61,201 nucleotides of DNA from an uncultured Lacibacter sp. (lineage in GTDB: Bacteria; Bacteroidota; Bacteroidia; Chitinophagales; Chitinophagaceae). Location of the stretch: assembly GCF_946479605.1 (NCBI RefSeq), contig NZ_CAMLGT010000001.1:1-61201 (forward strand), in the 5' to 3' direction. The notes beneath the pieces are model-generated. The model ran no database searches. It saw nothing but the letters and a program-made list of their open reading frames with translations, and was not told the origin of the DNA. Position 1 is the stretch's first letter. Each line of letters starts with the position of its first letter. The position numbers and the translations under genes were made by a program. Of this stretch, positions 17,970 through 26,182 are shown one piece after another.

Positions 17970-19274
17970 TCAGTTAGTTGTCATGAACTCGTACCCAATA
18001 TCACTCCGGTAATACATTTTCATGAACCGGATTCCCTCAAGTACCTGCTTTGACTTTGCCACCGATTCATCCACTGTGTTTCCAAAAGAAGTGATAGCCA
18101 ACACCCGTCCGCCATTACTCAGCACCGCTTCATTTTCTGCCTTTGTTCCGGCATGGAAGATCATGCTGTCGGCTGAAGTTTGATCAAGCCCGGTGATTTC
18201 ATACCCTTTAATATAATCACCTGGGTATCCGCCGCTTACAGCTACCATGGTTACGGCAAAACGTGGGTCCTGCTCTATTTTAATCTCATCAACTTCGCCC
18301 TTGGCTGTTGCCGAAAGTATTTCCACCAGGTCGTTCTTTAAACGGGGCATTACTACTTCTGTTTCAGGATCGCCCATGCGGCAGTTATATTCAATTACAT
18401 ACGGTTCGTTGTTCACTTTTATCAAACCAATGAACACAAAGCCTTTGTACACCAATCCTTCTTTATGAAAACCATTAATGGTTGGTTGAATAATTCGCTC
18501 TTCCACTTTCTGCATAAACACATCATCAGCAAACGGAACAGGGCTTACGGCACCCATACCGCCGGTGTTTAAACCAGTATCGCCTTCGCCAATACGCTTG
18601 TAATCTTTTGCTTCCGGCAAAATGCAGTAGTTCTTCCCGTCGGTTAGTACAAATACGCTTACTTCTATACCATTCAGGAATTCTTCGATCACTACTTTCT
18701 TTCCTGCATCACCAAATTTGTGCTGATGGATCATCATATCAAACTCAGCAACTGCTTCAAGGTGATTATTACAAATGATCACGCCTTTACCTGCTGCCAA
18801 GCCATCAGCTTTCAGTACAACCGGTAAGGCATGATTCATGAGATAATCACGACCCTCATCAAAATTTTCATCGGTAAATTCTTTGTAAGAAGCAGTGGGA
18901 ATATTGTGGCGCTCCATAAAAGCCTTTGCAAAAGCTTTACTGCCTTCCAGCTGTGCAGCATATTTTGAAGGACCAATCACTCCCAGCCAGCCATTCACAA
19001 ACGGATTAGCCTGATGTGCTGCTTCAAAATAATCATACACACCCTTTACCAGCGGATCTTCGGGGCCTACCACTACAAGATGGATCTCCCTTTCACGACA
19101 AAACTGTTCCATGGCTTCAAAATCACCATCCACCCGCAGCGAAACATTGGTGCCGCATTGTGCGGTGCCGGCATTACCCGGGGCAATAAACAGTTGATCA
19201 CATAACGGACTTTGTACAAATTTCCAGGCCAGCGCATGCTCACGCCCCCCCGAACCAAGCAGTAAAATATTCAT
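17970..19274 (-). CDS. purD: Phosphoribosylamine--glycine ligase
   Basis: PurD joins glycine to phosphoribosylamine with ATP in the second step of purine synthesis. The 434-residue protein opens with MNILLLGSGGREHALAWK, the classical PurD N-terminus. It has the ATP-grasp segments LKADGLAAGKGVIIC near residue 145 and GFVFIGLI, and ends the domain with EYNCRMGDPETEV. Length is normal. It stands alone, with its own terminator, divergent from the peptide transporter. Confidence 0.97.
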   Translation of the reverse strand: MNILLLGSGGREHALAWKFVQSPLCDQLFIAPGNAGTAQCGTNVSLRVDGDFEAMEQFCREREIHLVVVGPEDPLVKGVYDYFEAAHQANPFVNGWLGVIGPSKYAAQLEGSKAFAKAFMERHNIPTASYKEFTDENFDEGRDYLMNHALPVVLKADGLAAGKGVIICNNHLEAVAEFDMMIHQHKFGDAGKKVVIEEFLNGIEVSVFVLTDGKNYCILPEAKDYKRIGEGDTGLNTGGMGAVSPVPFADDVFMQKVEERIIQPTINGFHKEGLVYKGFVFIGLIKVNNEPYVIEYNCRMGDPETEVVMPRLKNDLVEILSATAKGEVDEIKIEQDPRFAVTMVAVSGGYPGDYIKGYEITGLDQTSADSMIFHAGTKAENEAVLSNGGRVLAITSFGNTVDESVAKSKQVLEGIRFMKMYYRSDIGYEFMTTN

Positions 19275-19424
19275 ATCTAATGTAGCTTCAGGCCCGAAAT
19301 TAGACCATACTGCTGCAACTTCCTAAACCTTTCCGCAAAACTGCAACAATGCGAACGGTAATTAGCCGTTTCCAATATTTCCTTACTTTCGGCACTTCTC
19401 AATTAAAAAACTTAAACCAATTGT

Positions 19425-20939
19425 ATGAGCGAAACCATCGCAAAAAAAGGACATCCTGCAGGGTTATGGGTACTCTTTGGTACAGAAATGTGGGAGCGTT
19501 TCAACTATTACGGCATGCGTGCAGTGCTTGTTTTGTTTATGACCAAAGCATTGCTGTTCGATAAAGCGTTTGCCTCAAATCTTTACGGGAGTTATACAAG
19601 TCTTGTTTATCTGACACCGTTGATTGGTGGTTATATCGCCGACCGTTATTGGGGTAACCAACGCTCTATTATTGCAGGCGGTATCGTAATGGCGCTTGGT
19701 GAGTTTTTACTTTTCTTTTGCGGATCATGGTATCAGTCTTCGCCAGATGTTGCAAGTCTTTTATTCTTTTCCGGTCTTGGGTTAATGATTGCAGGTAACG
19801 GATTTTTTAAACCAAACATCTCTTCACTTGTAGGTCAGCTCTATCCTAAAAATGATCAGCGTATTGATCCTGCCTATACCATTTTTTACATGGGTATCAA
19901 TGTTGGTGGTGCCATCGGGCCGTTTGTGTGTGGTTTAGTAGGCGATACAGGCGATCCTGCTGATTTTAAATGGGCATTCCTGGCCGGTGGTATTGCAATG
20001 TTGATAGGTGTATTAGTTCAACTTCTCTTCCATAAAAAATATGTACTTGGTCCTGATAATAAAGTGTTGGGATTAACGCCATCAAACACACCAGCAGTAT
20101 GGATAAAACCAATTGCCATTATTCTTGGTCTTGCCGCATTCTCTGCTTTAGCAATTGCCATGCTTTATATTGATGCAAAAGTGGTGAGTTATCTTACTTA
20201 CCTGCTGGCTGGTGGTGCTGTTTTTATCTTCTTTATGGTGATGAGTGATAAATCGCTGAGCCGTTTTGAAAAAGAACGTGTGATTGTTTTATTTGCTGTT
20301 GTTTTCTTTGTGATATTTTTCTGGAGTGCGTTTGAACAGGCGGGTGCTTCGCTCACATTTTTTGCTGAAGAGCAAACCCAACGTGACCTTGGCTTTTTCA
20401 CTGTACCAGCCAGTTGGTTTCAATCACTCAACTCTGTTTTTGTGGTAACCTTTGCACCCATTTTTGCATGGCTTTGGTTAAAACTTGGCAAAAAAGATCC
20501 TTCGCCTCCCACAAAAATGGCCATCGGCTTGTTCCTTCTTGCAATTGGTTACTTATGGATTGCTTTTGGCGTTAAAAATGTTGGCAGCGGAATCAAAGTA
20601 AGTATGATCTGGCTGCTGGGTATGTATGCGTTACACACCTGGGGTGAATTATGTTTATCACCAATTGGTTTATCGCTTGCAAACAAACTTGCACCATTTA
20701 AATATGCATCACTCCTGATGGGCGTATGGTTCTTAGGAAATGCTTTCGCTAACAAATTAGCGGGTGTATTAAGTGCATTGTATCCTGAAAACGGAAAAAC
20801 AACCAGCTTCCTTGGTTACGAAATGACCAACCTGTACGATTTCTTCATGCTCTTCGTGGCAATGGCTGGTGTTGCTTCTATTATTCTTTTTGTACTTACC
20901 AAAAAGCTGCAAAAGATGATGCATACAAGTGAAGCTTAA
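19425..20939 (+). CDS. POT family proton-dependent oligopeptide transporter
   Basis: The 504-residue membrane protein imports di- and tripeptides with protons. The signature ExxERFxYYG appears as EMWERFNYYG near residue 22, and the PTR2 motif FYMGINVGGAIGPF near residue 150. About 14 hydrophobic segments are seen, as in DtpT-like members. An upstream ORF starting at 19349 in another frame is spurious. The gene is followed by a strong bidirectional terminator. It may recycle peptides made by the secreted peptidases, but this is only inference. Confidence 0.93.
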   Translation: MSETIAKKGHPAGLWVLFGTEMWERFNYYGMRAVLVLFMTKALLFDKAFASNLYGSYTSLVYLTPLIGGYIADRYWGNQRSIIAGGIVMALGEFLLFFCGSWYQSSPDVASLLFFSGLGLMIAGNGFFKPNISSLVGQLYPKNDQRIDPAYTIFYMGINVGGAIGPFVCGLVGDTGDPADFKWAFLAGGIAMLIGVLVQLLFHKKYVLGPDNKVLGLTPSNTPAVWIKPIAIILGLAAFSALAIAMLYIDAKVVSYLTYLLAGGAVFIFFMVMSDKSLSRFEKERVIVLFAVVFFVIFFWSAFEQAGASLTFFAEEQTQRDLGFFTVPASWFQSLNSVFVVTFAPIFAWLWLKLGKKDPSPPTKMAIGLFLLAIGYLWIAFGVKNVGSGIKVSMIWLLGMYALHTWGELCLSPIGLSLANKLAPFKYASLLMGVWFLGNAFANKLAGVLSALYPENGKTTSFLGYEMTNLYDFFMLFVAMAGVASIILFVLTKKLQKMMHTSEA

Positions 20940-20960
20940 TCATTACTTGTTGAAATAAAT

Positions 20961-20993
20961 AAAGAGGGCGGTTGCATAGCAACCGCCCTCTTT
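20961..20993. terminator. Bidirectional terminator between POT and PsbP-like genes
   Basis: A perfect 15-bp stem AAAGAGGGCGGTTGC with its complement at 20979-20993 encloses a three-base loop, serving both convergent genes. Confidence 0.85.
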
Positions 20994-21010
20994 CATTGTC
21001 AAAGGTTCTA

Positions 21011-21628
21011 TTAGTACTTGAACGAGTTAAAGATCTTATTAGCTGTTGTTTCGAATGCATCACGCTCACCTTCCTTGCTTACATAAGTGAGCACATATCC
21101 TTTACCGTTTGCTATGCAAAACAATTGTTTCACCTGCACATCATACGCCATACTTCCGTACCTGCCTTTGTAGGTGATCTGGTATGCTTTTGAACCATTC
21201 CGGTTAAAGTACATGGATGATACTTCTGTATATCCTTTCACCACATCTTTTATGCCTTCCACATTTGTTCTTACATAATCTTCAATAGTTGTACTGCTGT
21301 TCAGGCTTTCGATCTGAAGATTCATGTTCTGACGGAACTTGTCATCGCTGGTTTCCGACGGTGAGGTCAATTGCAAAATAGCATTGGAAGGCTGATCGTT
21401 CAGGTTCCAGTCGCCGGGATAGCCAATGGTAAAACGGCCATTTGGATCGCTGTACTTTTTAAACTCACTGCTTGATGAACCCGTGTTGGTAGTGGGTGTG
21501 TTTGTTGTGTTATTCGGTTTGTTGTTTGTAACAGCACCGCCCTGATCATTTACAGGAACACGTGCAGGCTGAGCCAATGCAGCTGCCGATGATACAACAA
21601 GGGAAAGGGCTACGATTATCTTTTTCAT
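21011..21628 (-). CDS. Secreted protein with PsbP-like domain
   Basis: The 205-residue product has a signal peptide ending near ALAQ-PAR (residue 20). A Thr/Asn-rich linker follows at residues 30-52. The domain from residue 55 on starts with FKKYSDPNGRFTIGYPGDW, typical of PsbP-like/DUF1795-type periplasmic proteins, and ends with a helix ETTANKIFNSFKY. Such domains are non-enzymatic and their role outside photosynthesis is unknown. It appears monocistronic, and the gap upstream to the MATE gene carries only the MATE promoter. Confidence 0.65.
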   Translation of the reverse strand: MKKIIVALSLVVSSAAALAQPARVPVNDQGGAVTNNKPNNTTNTPTTNTGSSSSEFKKYSDPNGRFTIGYPGDWNLNDQPSNAILQLTSPSETSDDKFRQNMNLQIESLNSSTTIEDYVRTNVEGIKDVVKGYTEVSSMYFNRNGSKAYQITYKGRYGSMAYDVQVKQLFCIANGKGYVLTYVSKEGERDAFETTANKIFNSFKY

Positions 21629-21747
21629 ACGCTGATGGTTGTGGCACTAAATTACAAACTTGTTTTTGCTCTTCACAATCAAAAATCCGCTCATCACGGC
21701 AAAATACCGTCCTGCACGGACGTTCATCGGGCAAAAAAGCTTCTTTT

Positions 21748-21776
21748 TTGTTTCAAAAAGAAAAAGTTTAGCTTTG
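21748..21776 (+). promoter_or_regulatory. Promoter upstream of the MATE gene
   Basis: TTG at 21748-21750, an 18-bp spacer and TAGCTTTG at 21769-21776 form an exact match to the Bacteroidota TTG-N18-TAnnTTTG promoter. The start site would lie near 21782, leaving a leader of about 120 bases before the MATE start codon. Confidence 0.65.
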
Positions 21777-21797
21777 CCTCCTCTCATCTCTACGCAT

Positions 21798-21875
21798 ATG
21801 AAAGTATCATACGTCTTTATATAAGACACCCTTCTGCCGGAACACCTTTTTTCTGAAGTATTCTTCAGTCTTTTC
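21798..21875 (+). promoter_or_regulatory. Possible leader with short ORF and hairpin before the MATE gene
   Basis: The predicted 5' leader contains a short ORF MKVSYVFI (21798-21824). It is followed by a hairpin CTGAAG/CTTCAG at 21853-21858 and 21863-21868 and a T-rich run. This resembles an attenuator layout, but the stem is only 6 bp, so the call is weak. Confidence 0.3.
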
Positions 21876-21903
21876 TTATTTTATCAATGATTAAACCTTT
21901 TTC

Positions 21904-23325
21904 ATGACGACGACTAATCACCGTAACAGGCTATCTTATATCTATCAAATTATTAAACAATCACTCAATGGTGAGGAGCAGGATTATACACAGGGCAGCA
22001 TCCGTAAGGCTGTATTTCTGCTGGCCATTCCTATGATACTGGAGCTGGGTTTTGAATCTGTTTTTGCCGTAGTAGACATGTATTTTGTAAGCCATTTACC
22101 CAACAGCAAAAATGCTATAGCTACTGTTGGTCTCACAGAATCTGTGATTTCACTTGTATATACAATTGCCATCGGGCTAAGCACAGCTGCCACAGCTGTT
22201 GTGGCAAGACGCATTGGTGAAAAAAATCCTGACGCAGCTACGCATGCCGGGGCACAGGCCATTATCATTTCCATGATGGTAGCCATTGTACTTAGTGTGC
22301 TGGGAGTTGTTTTTGCCGCAGATATTTTACGGCTGATGGGTGCAGCACCTGCCGTGGTACAAGAAGGAACTTCTTTTACCCGCATTATGATGGGCGGCTC
22401 TACAGTTATTATACTGCTGTTTCTCATCAACGGAATTTTTCGTGGCGCAGGCGATGCTGCCATGGCCATGCGTAGTTTATGGATCGCCAGCATCTTCAAT
22501 ATTATACTTTGTCCGCTGTTGATCTATGGTTATGGACCTTTTCCCGAATTAGGATTGAAGGGTGCAGCTATTGCAACAACCATTGGTCGTGCTGTGGGTG
22601 TTTTATACCAATGCTATTATTTGTTTAATGGCAACAGGTTACTGAAAATGAAATGGCCGCATTTTAAATGGGATGCACCCGTGGCCAAAACTTTGTTTGA
22701 AGTAGCATGGCCGGCAACACTTCAATTCTTTATTCAAAGTGGCAGCTGGATCGTATTGGCCTGGCTTGTATCTGTAACAGGTGGTACCGATGCAAGTGCC
22801 GGTTACCAGGTAGCCATCCGCAATGTTGTGTTCTTTATTTTACCTGCATGGGGCTTAAGCAATGCAGCTGCAACGTTAGTTGGACAAAACCTTGGTGCCA
22901 AAGAACCGTTACGGGCTGAACAAAGTGTATTGCTTACAACAAAGTACAACGCCATTTTTATGGCAGCTGTCATGTTACTGTTCATCTTTTTTGCATCGCC
23001 CATCATCAGCATTTTTACCAAAGAGCCGGAGGTACATCGTTTTGGTGTACTGTCGTTACAGATCATTGGCAGTGGTTATGTTTTTTATGGTATTGGCATG
23101 GTAATGATACAGGCATTAAATGGTGCAGGCGATACAAAAACACCCACATGGATCAACTTCATTTGTTTCTGGTTATTCCAGATTCCATTGGGTTATTTAC
23201 TCGCAAAAACATTTAACCTTGGACCCATCGGTGCGTTTCTTGCCATCCCTATTGCAGAAACATTGATTGCACTAACAGCCTGGTACTTTTTTAAACGTGG
23301 AAAGTGGAAAGAAGTTCAGGTGTAA
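21904..23325 (+). CDS. MATE family efflux transporter
   Basis: The 473-residue protein has about 12 membrane segments and the MATE layout of two six-helix halves. Typical elements include SIRKAVFLLAIPMILELGFE at the start, FRGAGDAAMAMRSLW near residue 180 and ALNGAGDTKTPTWIN near residue 400, which are the paired family motifs. MATE proteins export cationic drugs or metabolites in exchange for Na+ or H+. A promoter about 120 bp upstream and a terminator downstream make it a single-gene unit. Confidence 0.92.
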   Translation: MTTTNHRNRLSYIYQIIKQSLNGEEQDYTQGSIRKAVFLLAIPMILELGFESVFAVVDMYFVSHLPNSKNAIATVGLTESVISLVYTIAIGLSTAATAVVARRIGEKNPDAATHAGAQAIIISMMVAIVLSVLGVVFAADILRLMGAAPAVVQEGTSFTRIMMGGSTVIILLFLINGIFRGAGDAAMAMRSLWIASIFNIILCPLLIYGYGPFPELGLKGAAIATTIGRAVGVLYQCYYLFNGNRLLKMKWPHFKWDAPVAKTLFEVAWPATLQFFIQSGSWIVLAWLVSVTGGTDASAGYQVAIRNVVFFILPAWGLSNAAATLVGQNLGAKEPLRAEQSVLLTTKYNAIFMAAVMLLFIFFASPIISIFTKEPEVHRFGVLSLQIIGSGYVFYGIGMVMIQALNGAGDTKTPTWINFICFWLFQIPLGYLLAKTFNLGPIGAFLAIPIAETLIALTAWYFFKRGKWKEVQV

Positions 23326-23328
23326 ATT

Positions 23329-23358
23329 AAAAAGCCCCGCTATGATGCGGGGCTTTTT
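23329..23358. terminator. Terminator between convergent MATE and 279-residue protein genes
   Basis: The 12-bp stem AAAAAGCCCCGC/GCGGGGCTTTTT at 23329-23340 and 23347-23358 has a six-base loop and A/T runs on both sides. Confidence 0.85.
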
Positions 23359-23381
23359 AATAACAAGAAACCAGTGTTGTT

Positions 23382-24221
23382 TTATTTGATCTCACTCATC
23401 CATCTTTCAGCAAATGCCCTTGCCGGTTCAATTACATCTTTACCTGCACGGAAAGCCATTTTCCATCTGTTACCCTTACGTTCATACGCCGGGTTAGCAA
23501 AATACTTTTTACCGTTTTTGCTGATCAGCTCAGCATTAAAATCAATATCGGCTGTTTCGTTAAGAAATTCCTGCAAACGCTTCTTTACATATAGCAACGG
23601 ATTGGATGGGTACTTTGCTTCCCAGTCAGCAATATTCCTGTCGTAATTCTGCTGATTGAATTTTACCGTCTGCTCATAATTTTTTGCATACGACACATAG
23701 GATTTATTGTTCGGGTCTTCCACTTTTTTCTGTTGCTCTCTTGCATCAGCAAGTGCTTTTTCAAACACCGGTTTCAATGAAGCATCTGCCTTTCGTACCG
23801 TTTCTTCCATTTGTGCAATGCCTTTCTTGTGTTCTGCAATGGCATTGGCTCTCATTTCTTCAGGCGTTTGTATTTTCTGAAACTGCGGTTTGTAATAATC
23901 ACGCATTTCGTTATAGTTCTTTAAAAAATCAGCTGTTTGCACATACTTTTTTGTGTACACAAGTATGTCGTTTGCCAATGCTGCCCGGTTTCCGGCAGCA
24001 ATGTTTTTTATATTTTTAATGCCATAGGTGTCAACAGAACCGCCAAGTATGCCCTGACGTATCTTTTCCTCTGCACCTGGTTTTGTTAAACCAAGTTGTT
24101 TTAAAAAGTCATCGTTGAACGACCGAAGCGTGAAAGAAATAAGTGATGAAGAAACGACTGTAATAACTGCAGCAATGCTGAGCACTTTCACAGCTTTTAC
24201 GATGTAATTATTTTTTTTCAT
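23382..24221 (-). CDS. Uncharacterised membrane-anchored helical protein
   Basis: The 279-residue protein starts with a basic stretch and a hydrophobic segment (residues 10-31) that is either a signal anchor or signal peptide. The rest is charged and probably helical, with a long heptad-like part around residues 120-200. I recognise no domain. It follows the hemerythrin gene after 30 bp on the same strand, and so is probably expressed from the LytTR-box promoter at 24964-25034. A role tied to the hemerythrin protein is plausible but unproven. Confidence 0.6.
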   Translation of the reverse strand: MKKNNYIVKAVKVLSIAAVITVVSSSLISFTLRSFNDDFLKQLGLTKPGAEEKIRQGILGGSVDTYGIKNIKNIAAGNRAALANDILVYTKKYVQTADFLKNYNEMRDYYKPQFQKIQTPEEMRANAIAEHKKGIAQMEETVRKADASLKPVFEKALADAREQQKKVEDPNNKSYVSYAKNYEQTVKFNQQNYDRNIADWEAKYPSNPLLYVKKRLQEFLNETADIDFNAELISKNGKKYFANPAYERKGNRWKMAFRAGKDVIEPARAFAERWMSEIK

Positions 24222-24251
24222 TTTGAATGTTGTTAGAGTTGAATTATGATT

Positions 24252-24932
24252 TTAAGCAACCATGGCTCCTTCTGTAAGTTGCTCCTGTACTTTTTGCCAA
24301 CGTTGCTCCGGCAGTTCCTGAACGGCAAGGTCAACAAAAGAGTTAAAGACAAACTCCGGCGCATTGTTCTTCACCTCCTGCAGCCAGCCAATGATCTCTG
24401 TGTTTGAAAGTCCACGCATCATCCATTTGTTGTACAGCGGCATTTTATCAGCAGGTACATGCGCAATTATATTCATGGTAATACCATGTAATGCCCCATC
24501 ATCATAATATCGCCAGAGTAATTTGTTCAGCACATCTTCTTCTTTTTTCATGTGCGCCAGGTTAAAGAGCATAAAATCGAATACCGCTGTGCAAATAGCC
24601 GCACCTATTTCCCGTTTTGCTTCGGCAGAAACGGTGAGTGAAAAAGCCTGCAGCAAACCATTGAGTTTATTGCTGAGTGCCAGGTCCTGCACATGTTCCT
24701 GTGCAAACACATCCACAACAGATGGTTCATATTCAACAATGGCAGGAAGAATAAATGTGTCTTCGGTGTGTGCGTGTTCATCAAATAGATCAAGAATCAC
24801 TTTCACCTGTTCTGTTGCTTCGGCAGCATCTGCAGCATCAGCAAAATCTGTTTGCTGAAGTTTAATGATGGTTTCATAAAGCAGTGCCCGTAATCCTTTA
24901 TGTACCTGGTTGAAAATGTTGTAACGTTTCAT
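24252..24932 (-). CDS. Hemerythrin domain-containing protein
   Basis: The 226-residue protein has a hemerythrin (HHE) four-helix layout. An early His lies in FNQVHKGLRALLYE, then come FDEHAHTEDTFILPAI near residues 50-65 and FNLAHMKKEEDVLNKLLW near residues 132-149. These give the His and Glu ligands of a di-iron site that binds O2, NO or other small oxidants. The C-terminal 70 residues are helical and unassigned. It heads a two-gene unit whose upstream region carries paired LytTR boxes with a well-placed -7 element. Confidence 0.82.
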   Translation of the reverse strand: MKRYNIFNQVHKGLRALLYETIIKLQQTDFADAADAAEATEQVKVILDLFDEHAHTEDTFILPAIVEYEPSVVDVFAQEHVQDLALSNKLNGLLQAFSLTVSAEAKREIGAAICTAVFDFMLFNLAHMKKEEDVLNKLLWRYYDDGALHGITMNIIAHVPADKMPLYNKWMMRGLSNTEIIGWLQEVKNNAPEFVFNSFVDLAVQELPEQRWQKVQEQLTEGAMVA

Positions 24933-24963
24933 AAATAAGGTTTAATGGTAAAAAATGCTGTTG

Positions 24964-25034
24964 TAAAATTGACGCTATTCAACAGCAGTTAAAACCGTTC
25001 CTGTTATGAGTTGGCTTTTTTCCTGTATGAAATG
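24964..25034 (-). promoter_or_regulatory. LytTR-box promoter of the hemerythrin unit
   Basis: On the plus strand TTATGAGTTG (25004-25013) and GTATGAAATG (25025-25034) start 21 bp apart. Read on the coding (minus) strand they are CATTTCATAC and CAACTCATAA. After exactly 32 bp comes CAATTTTA (24964-24971), a -7-like element one or two bases off TAnnTTTG, 32 bp before the start codon. Confidence 0.65.
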
Positions 25035-25073
25035 AATGATGATTTTATTCATTCAAAACATTGCCCGTTTCAT

Positions 25074-25109
25074 TAAAACAAAAAGCCAGAGTGTTACGGC
25101 ACTCCGGCT
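25074..25109 (-). terminator. Terminator of the 255-residue lipoprotein gene
   Basis: The stem AGCCAGAGTG (25084-25093) pairs with CACTCCGGCT (25100-25109) with one mismatch. On the minus strand it is followed by a T-run. Confidence 0.7.
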
Positions 25110-25156
25110 TTGCTCATGTACTGCTACAGTGTGCTCTCCACAACTGTAAACAATTG

Positions 25157-25924
25157 TTACGATGCCTGTCTTAAAACAAACCCTTCAAGAATAATATTGG
25201 TGATACCGGCAACTTTTGCAATACGCATTTTAGTAGGATAGTACCCTGTTTTCTGGTATTTGGCAGGTTGAGGAATTGGGCGTTCAAACGATGGGTTGGC
25301 TAAAATAAATGCCTCTGTGATCATAGGCTCATAAAATGTTACCTGTCCATCGTAAGAACCGTAAATGAATGTTTGGGTAAACGTTGCACCACTTAACTCA
25401 GGTGACGTAAAGTCGAGCCAGTGTACACCCATTTTTGGAACACCACCGCCGGGATTGAAATACGTAGCTGGCAGATACTCCGGTGCTGGCCAGTTTTTGT
25501 GTTTGCTGCTGTCCACTTCATAAGGCGGAATAGCTGCTACAGCTTCAGGCGTGATGGTGTAAAAATGAAAATCGAAGTGTGGCAACCCGTAAATAAATTC
25601 CGGTTCATGACCGTGTGGGTTCCATCCAAGATCAACATGGTTGAACGGAGTTGCCGCTGCTTTTGCATGAAACTTCAATACAACAGAATTGGCATGATTG
25701 TGCCCGCCGTTATCATTGCCACGGTCAAGCGTGTTCATGGCTGCTTCATCAATAGCAATACCTAAACGTAAAGGTTTGTCGCTTTCATCTGTTTCGTACC
25801 ATGTCCATGCTTTACCATGTTGAAAAGCTGTAACCGGTCCTTTGAAAATTTTTTCTTTGTCTTCTTTTTTACAAGAGGCGAAAAGTGTGCCTGCCAAAAC
25901 TGTGAGAATGAAAATGCGTTTCAT
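25157..25924 (-). CDS. Lipoprotein resembling DUF5602/TTHB210-like proteins
   Basis: The 255-residue product has a lipoprotein signal peptide with the lipobox TLFASC (Cys18). The mature part has several His-rich segments: GGHNHANSVVLKFH, GWNPHGHEPEFIYGLPHFDFHFYTI (in part LPHFDFHFYTI) and VPKMGVHWLDF, with spacing that could bind a metal. I associate this pattern with DUF5602/TTHB210-like proteins, but only tentatively. The function is unknown. Its start region carries a LytTR-box promoter, and it is divergent from the propeller sensor gene. Confidence 0.65.
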   Translation of the reverse strand: MKRIFILTVLAGTLFASCKKEDKEKIFKGPVTAFQHGKAWTWYETDESDKPLRLGIAIDEAAMNTLDRGNDNGGHNHANSVVLKFHAKAAATPFNHVDLGWNPHGHEPEFIYGLPHFDFHFYTITPEAVAAIPPYEVDSSKHKNWPAPEYLPATYFNPGGGVPKMGVHWLDFTSPELSGATFTQTFIYGSYDGQVTFYEPMITEAFILANPSFERPIPQPAKYQKTGYYPTKMRIAKVAGITNIILEGFVLRQAS

Positions 25925-25962
25925 TGTTTGATAGAGGTTTAATGATTAATTGATTAACGGTG

Positions 25963-26033
25963 CAAAGATGTGCCTGCTTCTTTTTGCTGAAAATGAACGG
26001 ATGCATGAATTGTACAATTAAAGTGTTGAATTG
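25963..26033 (-). promoter_or_regulatory. LytTR-box promoter of the lipoprotein gene
   Basis: GCATGAATTG (26003-26012) and TGTTGAATTG (26024-26033) on the plus strand start 21 bp apart. On the coding strand CATCTTTG (25963-25970) follows exactly 32 bp after the boxes, 38 bp before the ATG at 25924. Confidence 0.75.
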
Positions 26034-26077
26034 TGATGAGCATTTTTTAGACAGAGCGTCTTGCGTTGTTTGCTCAG

Positions 26078-26167
26078 CAATTCATACCCGTATTTAAACA
26101 GTTCAATAGCCATTACTGCAGTTCATACAGTCATTTCACCAGTTTATGCAGGCAATCATTACATTTG
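26078..26167 (+). promoter_or_regulatory. Array of four LytTR-like boxes and promoter of the propeller sensor gene
   Basis: Four boxes read on the coding strand: CAATTCATAC (26078-26087), CAGTTCAATA (26099-26108), CAGTTCATAC (26119-26128) and CAGTTTATGC (26140-26149). Starts are 21, 20 and 21 bp apart. A perfect -7 element TACATTTG sits at 26160-26167, 31 bp after the third box and 15 bp before the ATG. Confidence 0.72.
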
Positions 26168-26182
26168 GTTTACCTGAACACT

